Shown here: one piece after another, positions 1 through 11,324 of the stretch
Layout: every line of letters starts with the position of its first letter
Position numbering within the stretch: position 1 is the first letter of the stretch
Assembly: GCF_964204645.1 (NCBI RefSeq)
Contig: NC_134027.1
Location: 11,336,485 to 11,400,484, forward strand
DNA: 64,000 bases
Source: Tubulanus polymorphus
Lineage: Eukaryota > Nemertea > Palaeonemertea > Tubulaniformes > Tubulanidae
Reading direction: 5' to 3'
Notes under the pieces: model-generated
Seen by the model: the letters and a program-made list of their open reading frames with translations, nothing else
What the model was told of the DNA's origin: nothing
Databases searched by the model: none
Made by a program: the position numbers and the translations under genes

Positions 1-495
1 CTGAGTGTAGCTGAGGATCCGACAAACGAGTCTCGGCCGAATCAGCAACTCTACCTCGCGATGAGACATGGGTAATCTCACAGATAATCGGATCGGAAGT
101 TTTTTTGTAATCTTACGTAAGTAATCTAGTAAAGTATGTAATCTTGTAAATAGTCTTGCATCTTTACGAAATTTTTCTAGATAAATCTAGTTTTTTTTAC
201 ACCAGTTTTATTATTACAAATATATCTGTATAACTTCCTCACTTAATTATCTTCCAACACTAATTACTGTTGTTATACCTAAAAACTTAATATTGTACTA
301 CCTTCTTATTATGTTAAACCTGTATACATGTCTACTTTATACATCTCTAGTTTATCCATTTCTTTGAAAAAAAAAGAAAACTATTAGATTTGTGCTGTCC
401 TGTACTTTATTACTGTATAAACCGATGATACATGCTTTGTATTCTATATTAAGGTGTAATAAAGCTATTTTGAATTGAATTGAATTTGAATTGTA
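1..495 (+). mobile_element. LINE-type 3' end with (TTGAA)n tail
   Basis: An open frame runs from base 1 to a TAA at 73-75 (24 codons, no recognisable motif). AT-rich sequence follows, then AATAAA at 458-463 and a tail of short TTGAA-type repeats at 468-495. A poly(A)-like signal directly followed by a short tandem tail is typical of CR1/L2-like LINE 3' ends. The frame could be the last codons of the LINE ORF or of a host gene. Family assignment is inference, since no reverse transcriptase is in view. Confidence 0.4.
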
Positions 496-1232
496 ATCGA
501 AGGATTGAAGTATTGATTATTCTAGACATCATTACATCAATTTTACATCAAACATCGTTACATCAATCAGAGTCCGCTCGCCAGGTAGTGCTGTTGGTCA
601 ACATCTGAAATCTTTACGATCTTAATATACTCAGGCGCAATGGCGCAATCGCAGTAACTTGTACTTAAAAAGCATCCTATTTGTATGACCTTTCCTGACT
701 CCATTCAAGGTCAGAATGGTGAACACAACCAAGCAATTAATAGCAATTTTCGAGAGAATCAGTAATGGCGCTTTTCTTTCATGGGTAGCTCGGCAAAAGA
801 GGGCCCTCCGCGGGAAAACATTAAGCCGCTGTTCATTGCAAAACACTCGTGATCAATAGCCGTCGCAATCATTTTGCGAAAATTGGCCAATTCTCTGACC
901 AAAATATGCATTACATTGATAAACCCAGCCAAGATGAAACCGGTACCCTGGAAAAAATCTCCATGTGACATTACCGTCAGTCGCAGCAGTCGAGATTGTA
1001 TTGCGGATCAATACGTTCATAAAAATATCTTCAAATAGAAGCTTGAAATGACACTGGCCTCTCTCAAGACACGCGCCGGATATGAATAAACAGTTTTGGG
1101 TGAATGAAATGAATAGATATTGGGTTACGCCATCACTACTCCAGAAATTGTAGGAATAAGCCGCCTAGGCCTGATGAATATTTCATGAGTCGGATTTCCA
1201 AATATAAAACCCTCGTGAGATCTAAGCCACGA
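496..1232. other. unassigned non-coding
   Basis: I see no gene, repeat boundary or RNA here. Only short minus-strand frames (631-971) with no protein-like features are present. Confidence 0.5.
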
Positions 1233-1478
1233 AGATGGTTATCATGATCACGCGGAGACGATTTGAATTGGCCCGGATCAGGCCCCGAGTCAAAATTGGC
1301 CCGTGTCTAATTAGTTCACGCCTAATCACTCACTCCATACTAAACCATGCTGAAACAAAGCGAAGTGAGTCCCTTCCGGAACTAGTTGCAATAATTTGGC
1401 CCGCGCTAAAATTTGGCTCGGACCTGATCCAATGTTTTCGGTCAGACAAAATTTGGCTTGGTCCAAAAAGACAAATAT
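1233..1478 (+). mobile_element. family A short TIR element, 3'-truncated
   Basis: The left end matches the family A terminus (GATCACGCGGAGACGATTT). The characteristic GGCCCGGATCAGGCC, TCGATACTAAAC-like and AAAGCGAAGTGAGTC blocks follow in order. The right TIR is missing. Family A recurs about 20 times here, has no coding capacity and looks like a non-autonomous DNA transposon (MITE). Plus orientation is defined by AAAGCGAAGTGAGT. Confidence 0.8.
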
Positions 1479-1719
1479 GTCAGTAAGTAGCTGTTTGAAA
1501 TGAATATTGATTCCACTTGTGGCAAGTGAGGAACTACTTAGTTCGCTAATAGTTATTCAGTTTTCTGTGTTTCAATTTCTTCAACATAAAAATTGGGATT
1601 TCATCAAATTTTCTCTCATTTCCCTGTCTGGTATGATAAGCGGCGAGAGTCTGTCTCCGAGGGCCTCTAAATGGTTAAATCATGTATATGCAAAGCCACA
1701 GTAGCTACTAATCTAGTAA

Positions 1720-2036
1720 CCCTCTCAGTGCGGTGTATGAAATGGCAATGGGCTTTGCTAGTTCACTGCACTGCGGGGTATTGACGAAATAGGTAATTAG
1801 TTTTCATCTATATGAAAGATGGCAGCACTTGTCAAATGGTTAAAGTGCCATAACATCTGTAAATTTTGTGTTGTCCCTCTAATACCTGTAATGGGTTTGA
1901 GTGTAGAATAAAATAAAATATTAGCAACTGACTATACACCGCAGAGCGGAATGCCCGTTGTGCTGGCGTGGAATTTTTGAAAACTTTCTAATCATCTCCA
2001 GCACTTTAGAGTATTAATTGAACAACACTGAAAGGG
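1720..2036 (+). mobile_element. family C piggyBac-type MITE
   Basis: It begins CCC and ends GGG, with TTAA at 2037-2040; the left target site is decayed (AGTAA). The terminal box CCCTCTCAGTGCGGTGTA matches the other C copies, as does GAAAGATGGCAGCAC in the body. About 80 bp not present in the other copies lies between the GGCAGCAC box and the TAGCAACTGA box, so this copy has gained an insertion. TTAA targets with CCC/GGG ends are the hallmark of piggyBac. Confidence 0.75.
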
Positions 2037-2040
2037 TTAA

Positions 2041-2655
2041 GGCGCCGCATGATTTTCCAAAATAATAGGATTTTTCAAGATCAACAAATAATACGAGGAA
2101 ATGTCGATATATTACGTTTGGGAGTTCTCCGGTTTACTGACGGGCAAAAATTAGTTTCATATTACACACATTTCATCTGCGCACATAAAACACTTCATTA
2201 CGTAGAACCATGTTCGTGTCTATCAATAAAACATCGTCCAACTAATCCCACGGGTTTCGTTAGCACAAACGAATCATTTATAATTAAAAAAATGATCGAC
2301 CTTTTCTCAGAAAATAATTTCATCTGTTTAATGGAGTAAAAGTAAGATAGAAGCGTAAGCATTCGTTCCGGATTTATCATGCCGCAGTCAAATGCATTCT
2401 CGTACTAACGTCGATGTCAGCGGATCAAGGAAATAGATTTATTTCCCGACCTCAAATATAGATTTCACTAAGAAATTAGAAGTAAAGACAAATCCCGCGC
2501 GTAGACAAATCCCTTTCGCATAAAAAAGGGATTTCATCGCGTTATTCTCACTCTCTCGACTCGAGATCTCGAATGAATGATTGCGAAGAAATTGAAAAGT
2601 ACATCGGGTCAACTCGATGCAGCGCACACAGCAGGCAAACAAGGACTAAATTCAG
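2041..2655. other. unassigned non-coding
   Basis: A frame at 2049-2339 on the plus strand and overlapping minus frames have no recognisable content. No repeat boundaries are seen. Confidence 0.45.
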
Positions 2656-2747
2656 GAGTTCCGAGTTAAGATTTAACTCGAGTTAACTCATTGAACATGA
2701 ACTAACTTTAATTCAGAGTTAACTCTGACTGATGTGGAACTGGGTCC
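2656..2747 (-). mobile_element. family J palindromic short element
   Basis: About 92 bp made of inverted GAGTTAACTC-type arms, ending GTGGAACTGGGTCC. It is the reverse-complement relative of the copy at 37389-37495. It abuts the TTAA of the next piggyBac-type element. It cannot encode a protein and is probably a tiny foldback MITE. Confidence 0.6.
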
Positions 2748-2760
2748 GGATCGTTCTTAA

Positions 2761-3048
2761 CCCTTTCAGTGCGTCTACACCGCAGTGCGGTGTACGAATC
2801 AGTGATGGATTTTGCTAGTACACCGCACTGCGGTGTATTGATTTAATTAGTAATTACTAATTATCTCTCTTGAAAGATGGCAGCACATGGCAAACATAGA
2901 GAAATATTAGTAACTAACGATATACCGCGCCAGGGTGTAGATGCACTATAGTGCTATTCCCGTTATTCAACACGCTAGGGTGGAATTTTTCAGAATTTTC
3001 AAATCATCTTCAGCACTATAGGGTATTAATTAGCCAGCACTGAAAGGG
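2761..3048 (+). mobile_element. family C piggyBac-type MITE, intact
   Basis: 288 bp from CCCTTTCAGTGCG to GCACTGAAAGGG, flanked by TTAA at 2757-2760 and 3049-3052. Inside are repeated palindromes of the form TACACCGC..GCGGTGTA, plausible transposase-binding repeats. There is no open frame, so it would need a transposase in trans. Confidence 0.9.
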
Positions 3049-3257
3049 TTAATAGTTTAGTTGTATGAACACAAGTAAGTTATTCAAGCTATAGAAACAA
3101 GTGAAGTGCTCCGAATTCTACCTCTGACAGTGTGGATAGACTTCTAACACCATACATATTTCATACCTGAAAATATATGAAAAAGAAATACAAATTATTC
3201 CATCATCCTAAAAATGGTATAAATGGTATACATTCAAGATATGCCATATTCAGCAGA

Positions 3258-3574
3258 AGCCGTGATCATGGAGCATTTCTGTCCCATGCCAAATTAGGCC
3301 CGGAACAACTGTTCACACGGGTGCTAAATGGGGCCCTGCCTGTTTGGCCCAACCAATATCATCGGACTAGGCCAGAGCCCAATTCAAGCATGGGTAAAAT
3401 TATTGCCTGTGAATTGCAACTAGTTTTAGGAAGCGATTCACTTCACATTGTTTAATATTGAGTGAGTGGTTCATGTGTGAACGCGCTTTCTAATTAGGCA
3501 CTGGCCAAATTTCACTCGGGCCTGATCCATACCTATTAGGCTCGGGCCAAATCATCTCCGTGTGATCGCGGCTA
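3258..3574 (-). mobile_element. family A short TIR element
   Basis: Complete copy running from AGCCGTGATCATGG to TCTCCGTGTGATCGCGGCT in the minus orientation. The CTAATTAGGCACTGGCCAAAT and GATTCACTTC blocks are present. The frame 3177-3455 that overlaps it is a by-product of the repeat. Confidence 0.85.
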
Positions 3575-4284
3575 TAGGGACGAAGCGCATTACCAAGAAA
3601 TGGACCGTTCATTTAAGAAAAGCAGCCTAGCACTCGCAGCAAAAAGTAAACCCAATCAGATTTGTACATCTGCATTTCAATGATTCGGTAGTATGCCCGC
3701 TTATTCTGTGTCATGTTTTCGTCTCCCCGTGTGCTCTAGTTTTAAGGGTAGTAATTCAGATTTACAAATTACAAAGATTTTGATCCATTTTTGAATTCTA
3801 AAATCGGCGAATTTTTCCGAGCTAGACTAATTTCGAGACACATCAAACCGGCTACATACGTCAAAACGACAATACGCGAAACAATTAATTTATTTAATGC
3901 ACTTCAAAACCCGACGGCAAGACGTGGAAAATCCCCACAGGAAATTTTATCAAGTTGAGGAAACGCAGCAATTAGTTACAAGCACAAGACATAACATGGC
4001 TTATCAGGGGAACATTTATCGATCTGGATAGCGAACTAAAAGCCGAGATCTTTTCATATATAAAAACTGCTCAATACAACCATCTATCTGCGTATCGATA
4101 CGAAACTACGTACCAGCCACCGTCGGCTGGGAGAAATAATGGACCTTGAAATTTGATGTTGTAGTCAAATCATTGTATGAACTTATGCAACAGCTATGAA
4201 TGGTTGTGAAAATATTCATAGGGAGCAGGCCAATCAGTGAGCAGGAATTCTAATATGCAAAATCGTTGCATCTCAAAATAATTT
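3575..4284. other. unassigned non-coding
   Basis: AT-rich sequence with no gene, RNA or repeat that I can support. Confidence 0.45.
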
Positions 4285-4600
4285 TTTGACGCCGTAAAAC
4301 CGTTACAATAATGTTTATATACATTGATACCTAGTACACGTTATGTAAGGGGTTCTGTGTGAGTCGAAGTGCACGTGATCAATATTGGCAATTTAGAATA
4401 ACAATTACAATAATTGCGGATTTTGGCGTTTATTTTGTAATTAAATATATTTCCTAGCTCTTATTTCATAATAATCATTTTTGAATATATTATTTATTGT
4501 CGATAACAATAAGCAATATATGTCTTATTTTTCAAGGTGTCAACAAACTTTCAAGTTAGTTTTCTTGTTTAGTCAAGTGCTGATCATGCAGCCAGACAAT
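4285..4600 (+). mobile_element. family E interspersed repeat
   Basis: It starts GACGCCGTAAAACCGTTACA and contains the conserved GGGGTTCTGTGTGAGTCGA and GGCGTTTATTTTGTAATTAA blocks. It ends near TTAGTTTTCTTG. The central (AATTG)n part seen in longer copies is deleted. Seven copies occur here. No long TIR or coding sequence is visible, so its class is open. Confidence 0.75.
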
Positions 4601-5280
4601 GGCCCAGTGAGTAGATCAGAAGTTCAAGTCCGGTTGGTGGGTACAGGTTTCAACTATATTCCATGGCCAATAAATTGAAAAGTTTGAAGTTCTGGGCTAA
4701 ACAAAAATCACCAGTGGTTTCCAAAAGTTTCACTCTAGCACGTGAAGAAGAGGAAATTACTGGCGCGTACAGCTAAGTGTATAAGTCTAGATCTATCCCT
4801 CCCCCCCCCCCCGGTGATCCGATCCGGCAACATTTTACTCATCCGACGTATCAGCCAGGAGGGCCATAAAGTAACCGGAAAGAATTAAACTGTCAACAAA
4901 AACTCCCAATCAACAGTTTATAACACAAAAACTCCGCAAAGATTTAAGAGTATCAGGATACGCGAGGATGCCACGTGAATGCGCAGATACGTCATTGGCG
5001 CCGTTGATTTATTGTAGATTTTACAAATTACGCCGAGGAGGCAATGAATAATAACGTTGTAGTTTACGGTTGGGCGTCTCGGGTCTCCGTCGTCAGGTTT
5101 CATCCATATTGATAGAAATGATCTGTCATCTCGTGTTGCTCCTACTGACTTACATAACGCATCAATGCTCACGTTTTTTATTTATGGTAAGCCGATGGCC
5201 TAATTTCACACGCGAACTCTACGTAGATGCTCGGCTTTGCGAAGTTTTTTCTTTTTTTCTGAGACTAACATGATCATCTT
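4601..5280. other. unassigned; C12 homopolymer
   Basis: Nothing gene-like. A run of 12 C lies at 4801-4812. Confidence 0.45.
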
Positions 5281-5540
5281 GTCAAGGCACGATTAACATG
5301 CGCCTACCTAGCAACTGTCCGCCTACCATAGGCTGGAGTAGAACAGAAGCAACTAGCCAGATATGGCTTGCGACGAGTTGGTAGGCGTCAGGTTGCCGTT
5401 GCAAGCCGGCTTATGTCGAACCGATAGAGCAGCAACTGGCGGCCTCTCGTAGGCCGCTAATTGACGATAAACCCAGTTGCATCGGTGGGCGTCGAGTCGC
5501 TTGTCGAAATAAGCCAGCCTTTAGACTCGACTGTGCAAAT
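5281..5540. repeat. GC-rich block with inverted GGCTTAT..TCGA arms
   Basis: A GC-richer island in AT-rich surroundings. GGCTTATGTCGAA near 5409 is inverted near 5500-5515 (TCGAAATAAGCC). It may be a small inverted-repeat element or a regulatory block. Only one copy is seen. Confidence 0.3.
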
Positions 5541-6540
5541 GATTCCTAAGTTCTAGTGAGTCCGGTAGTAGCCATGATCAATCACTTGAGTCGGCTTATT
5601 GCTCTCATACTGACACGACACAGCCCCAAACTTGCTCCTCTAATGCAACCAGTGCAACCCCTTTACTTATGCAAAGTTGCGAGATATTCAAATGAAAAAC
5701 AAAATCATCTGGCATATGAAAGCAATCTATCGTATCAATCAGTGTGCCGACGATTTTTTTGTGAACCCCGTCAGAAACGTGCGGATAGCGTACGGTTTTC
5801 GTTGTTTTTAATTAATCTCGGAATCGCATCGCCGTGCGTCCGACGACGATGACGGACACATTTCGTAAGCGGTTTTCCGAATTCTCCAACGCCTTATCCA
5901 TCATACGCGACTTCGCCGCCGAGCTCTATCGGCAGGAAATTGACTGCTTACGATCTGGCAGTGCGGTCAAATGGCCACGTAATAACTCGCTTCGCGTATC
6001 GAGCAGAAGTTAATCCAGTCATATAATAGAAACAAGAATGTTTACAGATTTCCGATAAGCGCGCATGAAGTCCGGCGCTGATGAAACTAATAATGCTTAT
6101 CGACGATATAAGAACTGTATGGTGACGAGCTCGGCGAAATATCCAGTACATCTTTTTATCAATTTCCGATAATACGAGCGAACTACCGGAATTATGATTT
6201 TGAGAGAGAAAGACGGAATAGATTCGGTTCGGCATGATATTTATTGCATCGAGGCGAAGACGCACTGAAGGTGATCTTATAAGTTACCAATTGCTGCGAT
6301 TGGCAATATAATAGATTCGAATTGAAATTCCATCATATAACTTGGGTATTCATGGAGCCAGCCAGATTTGACGCTTGACCACAAAAAATGGCACGGTACT
6401 ATCATTTTGAACTGTAATTTAGAATATTCACCCAATTCAAACTGACCAAGTCATAATTTTTAGAGAATTTTAATCTCCTACTATGTTAGATAAAATCATA
6501 CAATCACATGGATAAGTGCCAATGAATTTAAAATAGGGTT
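5541..6540. other. unassigned non-coding
   Basis: Frames at 5556-5852 (plus) and 5948-6265 (minus, 105 codons) carry no recognisable domain. I see no splice sites or composition that would support them as exons. Confidence 0.45.
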
Positions 6541-7100
6541 TAGAATGGACCAAGCATTCACGCTAGCGAAAAGTCTGTACTAACTTGGTCTGTTCCACTG
6601 CAAAAAATTGAACTTTCAAAACAGACAACTTCTGTGATGCGTAGAAAGAAACTTTGGCTTGATTGCCATCCCACAAGCGTTTTTGGCCTGTGCCAAATTA
6701 GGCTTCGAACGAATGTTTGAACGGGTGCCAAATGGGCCGTGCCTATTTGCCCGCAGCCAAATTTGGCCTGACCAAAAATGTCAGACCAGGCCCGAGTCAA
6801 ATTTCGATTTTTTGAATTGTTACTGGTACTGGAAGTGACTCACTTCGCTTTGTTTATGTTATCATGTGAGTGGTTTACGTGTGAGCGCGTTCTTTAATTA
6901 GGCACGGGCCAAATTTGACTCGGGCCTGATCCATGCGAATTTGGCCCGGGCCAAATCGTCTCCATGTGACCGGGGCTAGTGATAACACCTCGATTAAAAA
7001 TGTGTGTGAATGCACAGCCTTGATTTATTCAATCGAAATTCGTCCGTTCCAGGTACGGGGTGAAATACGAACGGCCTAATTATCGATAGTTTGAATTCGC
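6541..7100. mobile_element. family B fragments around a family A copy
   Basis: TTTAGAATGGACCAA at the left resembles the left part of family B. TCGTCCGTTCCAGGTACGG to GATAGTTTGAATTCGC at 7040-7098 resembles its right end, as at 11640-11712. The family A copy 6657-6977 lies between, so B was probably hit by A. The left match is weak. Confidence 0.4.
6657..6977 (-). mobile_element. family A short TIR element
   Basis: Nearly full-length, from GGCTTGATTGCCATCCCACA to TCTCCATGTGACCGGGGCT. It keeps GACTCACTTCGCTTTGTTTA and TAATTAGGCACGGGCCAAAT in minus orientation. The 6558-6800 minus frame is part of this repeat. Confidence 0.85.
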
Positions 7101-7192
7101 AGTTTAACTCACTTTGGAAGTCGCGTTATGTGTGGACACAGTAGAATAAAAGAAACTGCAAATTTCATGTCATTTTCATTTCATCTGTCATA

Positions 7193-7362
7193 CTAGGGGT
7201 CATTCATTGATTACGTAGGCAATAGAGGAGGGGAAGGGATAAGTGCAATTGCGTACCGTAATGCTTAATGCATACAAAAAATGGCCAATTTTGCGTACAT
7301 CGAGGCGGGTGGGTTGAAAAATGCAAATTTCCTGAGTACATAAAAAATGAGTGATCCCTTAG
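7193..7362. mobile_element. family Q short TIR element
   Basis: 170 bp with imperfect terminal inverted repeats. The left end is CTAGGGGTCATTCATTGATT and the right end is the complement of CTAAGGGATCACTCATTTTT. It is flanked by TA on both sides. It is non-coding. The ends resemble widespread animal MITEs, but I do not assign a superfamily. Confidence 0.65.
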
Positions 7363-8328
7363 TATAAATAATTGCAGCAGTTCAAAAGCATCACCGATTT
7401 CAAGAGCGTTTCAGTTGAAAATATTTCGATTTATGCGTCTAAGAACACACGTTGAACTCTGTTGTCTGTTGTTCCTCGGAGTGTATTTCAAGGACAAACG
7501 CGCGCACAAAACAAAGCAATGACAGTATTGCGCTCGCTCAAAATTAACTATCATCATCTGAGTTTGTAATTAAACGCACAACTCAACTGTAAAGATATGT
7601 CAAGGTTTAAACATCGAGGCTGATTGCCAATTATCGTCGTATGATTACTTTCCACGGCAGAAAATAGCCGCGTCTTGAACATGGAGACACAAGGTAAGCA
7701 AATGTATGTTTAACTTATTCTTGTCAGTAATTGGTAATTGGATAATGCAAACAGAAGAAATACACACACACACTCCATATACAGCTAAGGGATCCAACAG
7801 GAATGAAACTAAAGCCATAATTCCCTGAGTGTTTTTGGCCCCGAGCAAAATTTGAGCAGGGGACAAACGATTACGTTTGAATAAAGAACTTTCCAGTTTC
7901 TAGACGCCATTTTATGGCAGTCCCTCGAGGTCCCCATTGTTGCGATAATATAACTCTTTTCGGAAATGTAAGTTTTGATTGAATTGCAATTAGCTCTGCT
8001 GTCCTAAGCTTGATAAACTTAATTCATACACCATTATAAAGGAAACGAAATGAAGATATTTGCTGGTGATTCTTAGTTTTTTGAATCCAACAATTGGGAG
8101 CAATGAGGATGTGAAACTGAGGACCACATATTTTAAACTCTACTTGCATCAAAAAATCACGATTTTAGTTAATACGTGAATATCTAAGTATCTATTAAAG
8201 CTATATTTCCCATTTTGAAGAACGTTATTTGCAATTTGGGCCTGCGCTGACATTTATTGAAAATATTTGCTGACGACTGATCTGTATCCACTTGAGTTTG
8301 AAATAACGCGCGATAGGGGTCTCCCACT
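7363..8328. other. mostly unassigned; family A scrap at 7812-7882
   Basis: A short minus-orientation piece of family A lies at 7812-7882 (GTTTTTGGCCCCGAGC, then GGGACAAACGATTACG). Nothing else is recognisable. Confidence 0.5.
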
Positions 8329-8410
8329 ATGCATCACTATTTCACTGAACATTGAGATTTGAGAAAATCTAAAAACCGGGATGTTGTGGGTTCAAGTCCC
8401 AGTGGTGCAT
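8329..8410 (+). pseudogene. tRNA-like sequence (degenerate)
   Basis: ATGCATCA at 8329-8336 can pair with TGGTGCAT at 8403-8410, giving a tRNA-sized 82-nt unit. GGGTTCAAGTCCC in the T-arm position is a good Pol III B box. No proper A box or D-arm is visible. It is therefore a tRNA pseudogene or SINE piece rather than a functional tRNA. Confidence 0.35.
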
Positions 8411-8525
8411 CAACGCTATTTGGTAGGAACATATACCAGTATATCAGCGTTCCAGACACACTGACCTTGGAGTAACCAGTCAATAATAACTCCAAGCACT
8501 GATCTGTTATATGTGGGACTCTTAA

Positions 8526-8793
8526 CCCTTTCAGTGCGTCTACACCGCAGTGCGGTGTATGAATCGGTGATGGATTTTGCTATTGATGTTATTAGAAATT
8601 CGTTTTTATCTCTTTTGAAAGATGGCAGCACCTGTCAAACATAATGAAATATCAGTAACTAATGATACACCGCGCCGCGGTGTATACGCACTATAGTGGT
8701 ATTCCCGTTATTCAACACACTAGGGTGGAATTTTCCCAAATTTTCACATTTTCTCCAGCACTATAGGGTATTAATTAGTCAGCACTGAAAGGG
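8526..8793 (+). mobile_element. family C piggyBac-type MITE, intact
   Basis: 268 bp with CCCTTTCAGTGCGTCTACA at the left and GTCAGCACTGAAAGGG at the right. It is flanked by TTAA at 8522-8525 and 8794-8797. It lacks the second TACACCGC..GCGGTGTA palindrome of other copies, so it carries a small internal deletion. Confidence 0.9.
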
Positions 8794-9417
8794 TTAAACA
8801 AAGAGGTTTTCACAGAAACGGAAAGAAAGAAATTGCAACAGAAACCTCCGAGGAGTACATACACAAACTTTATCAGCAAAGAGTGTTCCTCGCAAATTTC
8901 AAATTTGCTCCTCGCAAAATGGGTTTTTCGATAACCACATTTCAATAACCATATGTCGAATCGATCGTTCATAAATCTTTTTAATTTGTTTTTTCTCATG
9001 AAAATAAACAGCGAAATTAAAACGAATTCGTTTTTATTACGAACGATCGCTCTGAGCGCGACGAGGTTATTACTCAAAAATGAAAAGCATAGAAAATAAA
9101 CATTCGTGTTTACCGGAATCTTGATTAGGCAATTCGTCGTAATCAAACGGGAAAGCCTGATAGATGACTTTCCTGCCGCGCCACGCGCGCGCGATGTGTG
9201 GTTTCAAACAATTTTCGAATGGAAATCGACATCATCGGGGTGCGAAGTAAATATATTTGTCAAATTTGCGCAGCCGTTGTTCGCGTTGAGTGATTAATTC
9301 AAACAAACGCGCCGCGTCTACAAGCTGTGTGGTGATCTTATTATTGACTTATTCGACGACATAAAATGACAAGAATTATGACAACGCCAAACGAACACCG
9401 ACTGAAATAAGTTGAAC
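8794..9417. other. unassigned non-coding
   Basis: The minus frame 8775-9146 (123 codons) overlaps the end of a MITE and has no recognisable domain. I consider it spurious. Confidence 0.45.
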
Positions 9418-9523
9418 TCAAGTTCGAGTTCAAATTATTTCATGTTCAAATTTATTTCACGTTTAAATTTGTTTCGCGTTCATAATTTACTTCAAGTTCA
9501 AATTCATTTCAAGTTCAAATATA
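9418..9523. repeat. 17-bp minisatellite
   Basis: About six diverged tandem units with core ATTTCAAGTTCAAATTT, mostly 17 bp and one 18 bp. It lies immediately left of the first family B fragment. Confidence 0.7.
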
Positions 9524-9526
9524 TTC

Positions 9527-10020
9527 CTGCACCGTATGTAAGCCGTGTTTGCACTATCACTAGTTAGACCATTTAGAACGGACCAAATCAGAGTAAGTTC
9601 ACACAGGGTTGTTGAATTCACTGCAGATAGTTACGACTGAGTCCGCAAGATGTTGCCATGAGTATTTTAACCCAAAATATATTTCAATTATATATTGGTG
9701 GCAGCAGACAATCCATTTGAACAGCTACATGATAGACGTGCCCGACTCTCACAATGCACTTAGAGTATATTACAAGCAACGATATTAGGACCGTTAGGTT
9801 ACAGAGGACATCAGTACGAAAAGAAGTTTTCAACTTGACCTTTTTACTGCATATTTTAAGAGTCCCTGTTATTCATTAAGAAATTTTTGATGACAGTTAT
9901 TATAAGCAAGTGAAGGTATAAGCTGCATTTACACTATCACTAGTTTAGAACGGACCAAATCAGAGTGTGTTGAATTGACTACAGATAGTTATGACTGCCC
10001 CCCCCCCCCCGCAAGATTTT
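9527..10020 (+). mobile_element. two direct family B fragments
   Basis: CACTATCACTAGTTAGACC then GAACGGACCAAATCAGAGT at 9550-9600 is repeated at 9930-9970, with GAATTCACTGCAGATAGTTA-type sequence following both. About 240 bp of other sequence separates the fragments (9527-9665 and 9905-10020). A C10 run interrupts the second. The layout suggests a duplication or two insertions of B. Confidence 0.6.
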
Positions 10021-10243
10021 CCCCCAAAATCTATATCTAAATGATAGATTTACGAGTCGCTGGCTGTTAGTCATTTGGGATACAAATAGACAGATTAAAA
10101 GATAAATACTAATCCGTTACACATCAATACATTATTCACGACCTTTTCCAAGAAAACAGCACGTTCCAAGAAAACAGCGAAATATACCGATTGAGACCAC
10201 AGTAAAACGGAGATGTATGCCTTACGCCTGCAGACAGCATTAG

Positions 10244-10471
10244 CACACAGCCCTACACTGGACCCCAGCTGAAGACGCAACCGGAGAGGACGTCCCTAGA
10301 TCACAAGGCGTTGCAGTGTCAACAAACAAATGTACGAACACAGGTTGGTATGAAATCAACAAGAGGGACAAGAACAAACCAGGTTGGAGAGCTCGAGTGA
10401 ATGCCTTATGTGCCAAACCACAGGCCCGTGCCGAACTTTTGGAGGAGCAGTTCACCACAAAAAAAGGATAG
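10244..10471 (+). pseudogene. protein-like open frame, unidentified (possible exon or relic)
   Basis: An uninterrupted frame of 75 codons follows TAG at 10241-10243 and ends at TAG 10469-10471. It has no ATG at its start. Composition is protein-like: three Trp, two Cys, a charged stretch near NKRDKNKPGWRAR and a helical-looking RAELLEEQF near the end. An acceptor-like CACACAG lies at 10244-10250, so this could be a terminal exon or the remains of a coding sequence. I do not recognise a family. The opposite-strand frame 10240-10458 is probably its shadow. Confidence 0.3.
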
Positions 10472-10479
10472 ATCTAAAA

Positions 10480-10640
10480 TATGAAGTGAATACCTGAATA
10501 AATCACTTTAGAATGGATGACTTTTCATTTTCCCAAAAAACACATGAAATCTTTCCCCAAATTCTCCCCAAAGGACTTTTTGAAAAAAAAGTTAGGGGGT
10601 TCATTCGCTACCCCGAACCCCCCCCCTCAGCACGGACCTG
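10480..10640 (-). mobile_element. family H element end
   Basis: Reads on the minus strand from CAGGTCCGTGCTGAGG through GTTCGGGGTAGC and ACCCCCTAACTTTTTT. It is homologous to 15634-16018 and 49915-50219. Only the terminal part is kept. Confidence 0.65.
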
Positions 10641-11324
10641 CACCGGGCACAAAAATGACTAATAAACTAAGTACGCATCAATTCTAGGCAGTAATGAAAT
10701 CATACAAATTTCGAAAGCCTTTATCGATATTGTAAACGCGGCTTTATTCGACGTTGAACTACTACGTGAACTACGACAACGCGAAACGAACACCGACTCG
10801 AAATATATTCATGCGCCATTCATAACAGTTCAGTCGTTCTTCGTGAATTATGACGGATCGTATGTCGTCGTCGACGATGATGGTATTTACCGAGCGCGCA
10901 TTAAAATGAATATTTATTTCGAAAGATTTTATATTCAAGTCGATTGGAATCTTTTGACAGCTTTACCGATGCCGAAAGCAGCAGCAGCGGCATGTCTTAT
11001 CCCGGTGTGAATTCGCGAAGGCCTGTTAAATGTTTAATGACACATGAATTAAACAACGGGACCACGCGACGCGCACATTCTGGAGGATGGTTACGTCGTC
11101 GTCGTCGTCATCCGCGAGAAAATTGAGAAAACGTCTCCGCAATGTTCCACCCGAGAGTTCGAAAAGGGTTTTTCTCGAATAATTGAAACCTTTTAGGAAG
11201 CGTTCAATTATTCATAAATTAAACACTCGAAGGATGTATCGTATATCGGTGCTGCGAGATATTTGCACGAGTCGATTAGCTGGAAAATGCCCTTCGTATG
11301 TTATGCTATAGGTGCATTGGCGAT
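10641..11324. other. unassigned, CpG-rich in parts
   Basis: No recognisable gene. A frame at 10944-11126 is low-complexity (Arg-rich from CGT repeats) and unconvincing. Confidence 0.45.
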
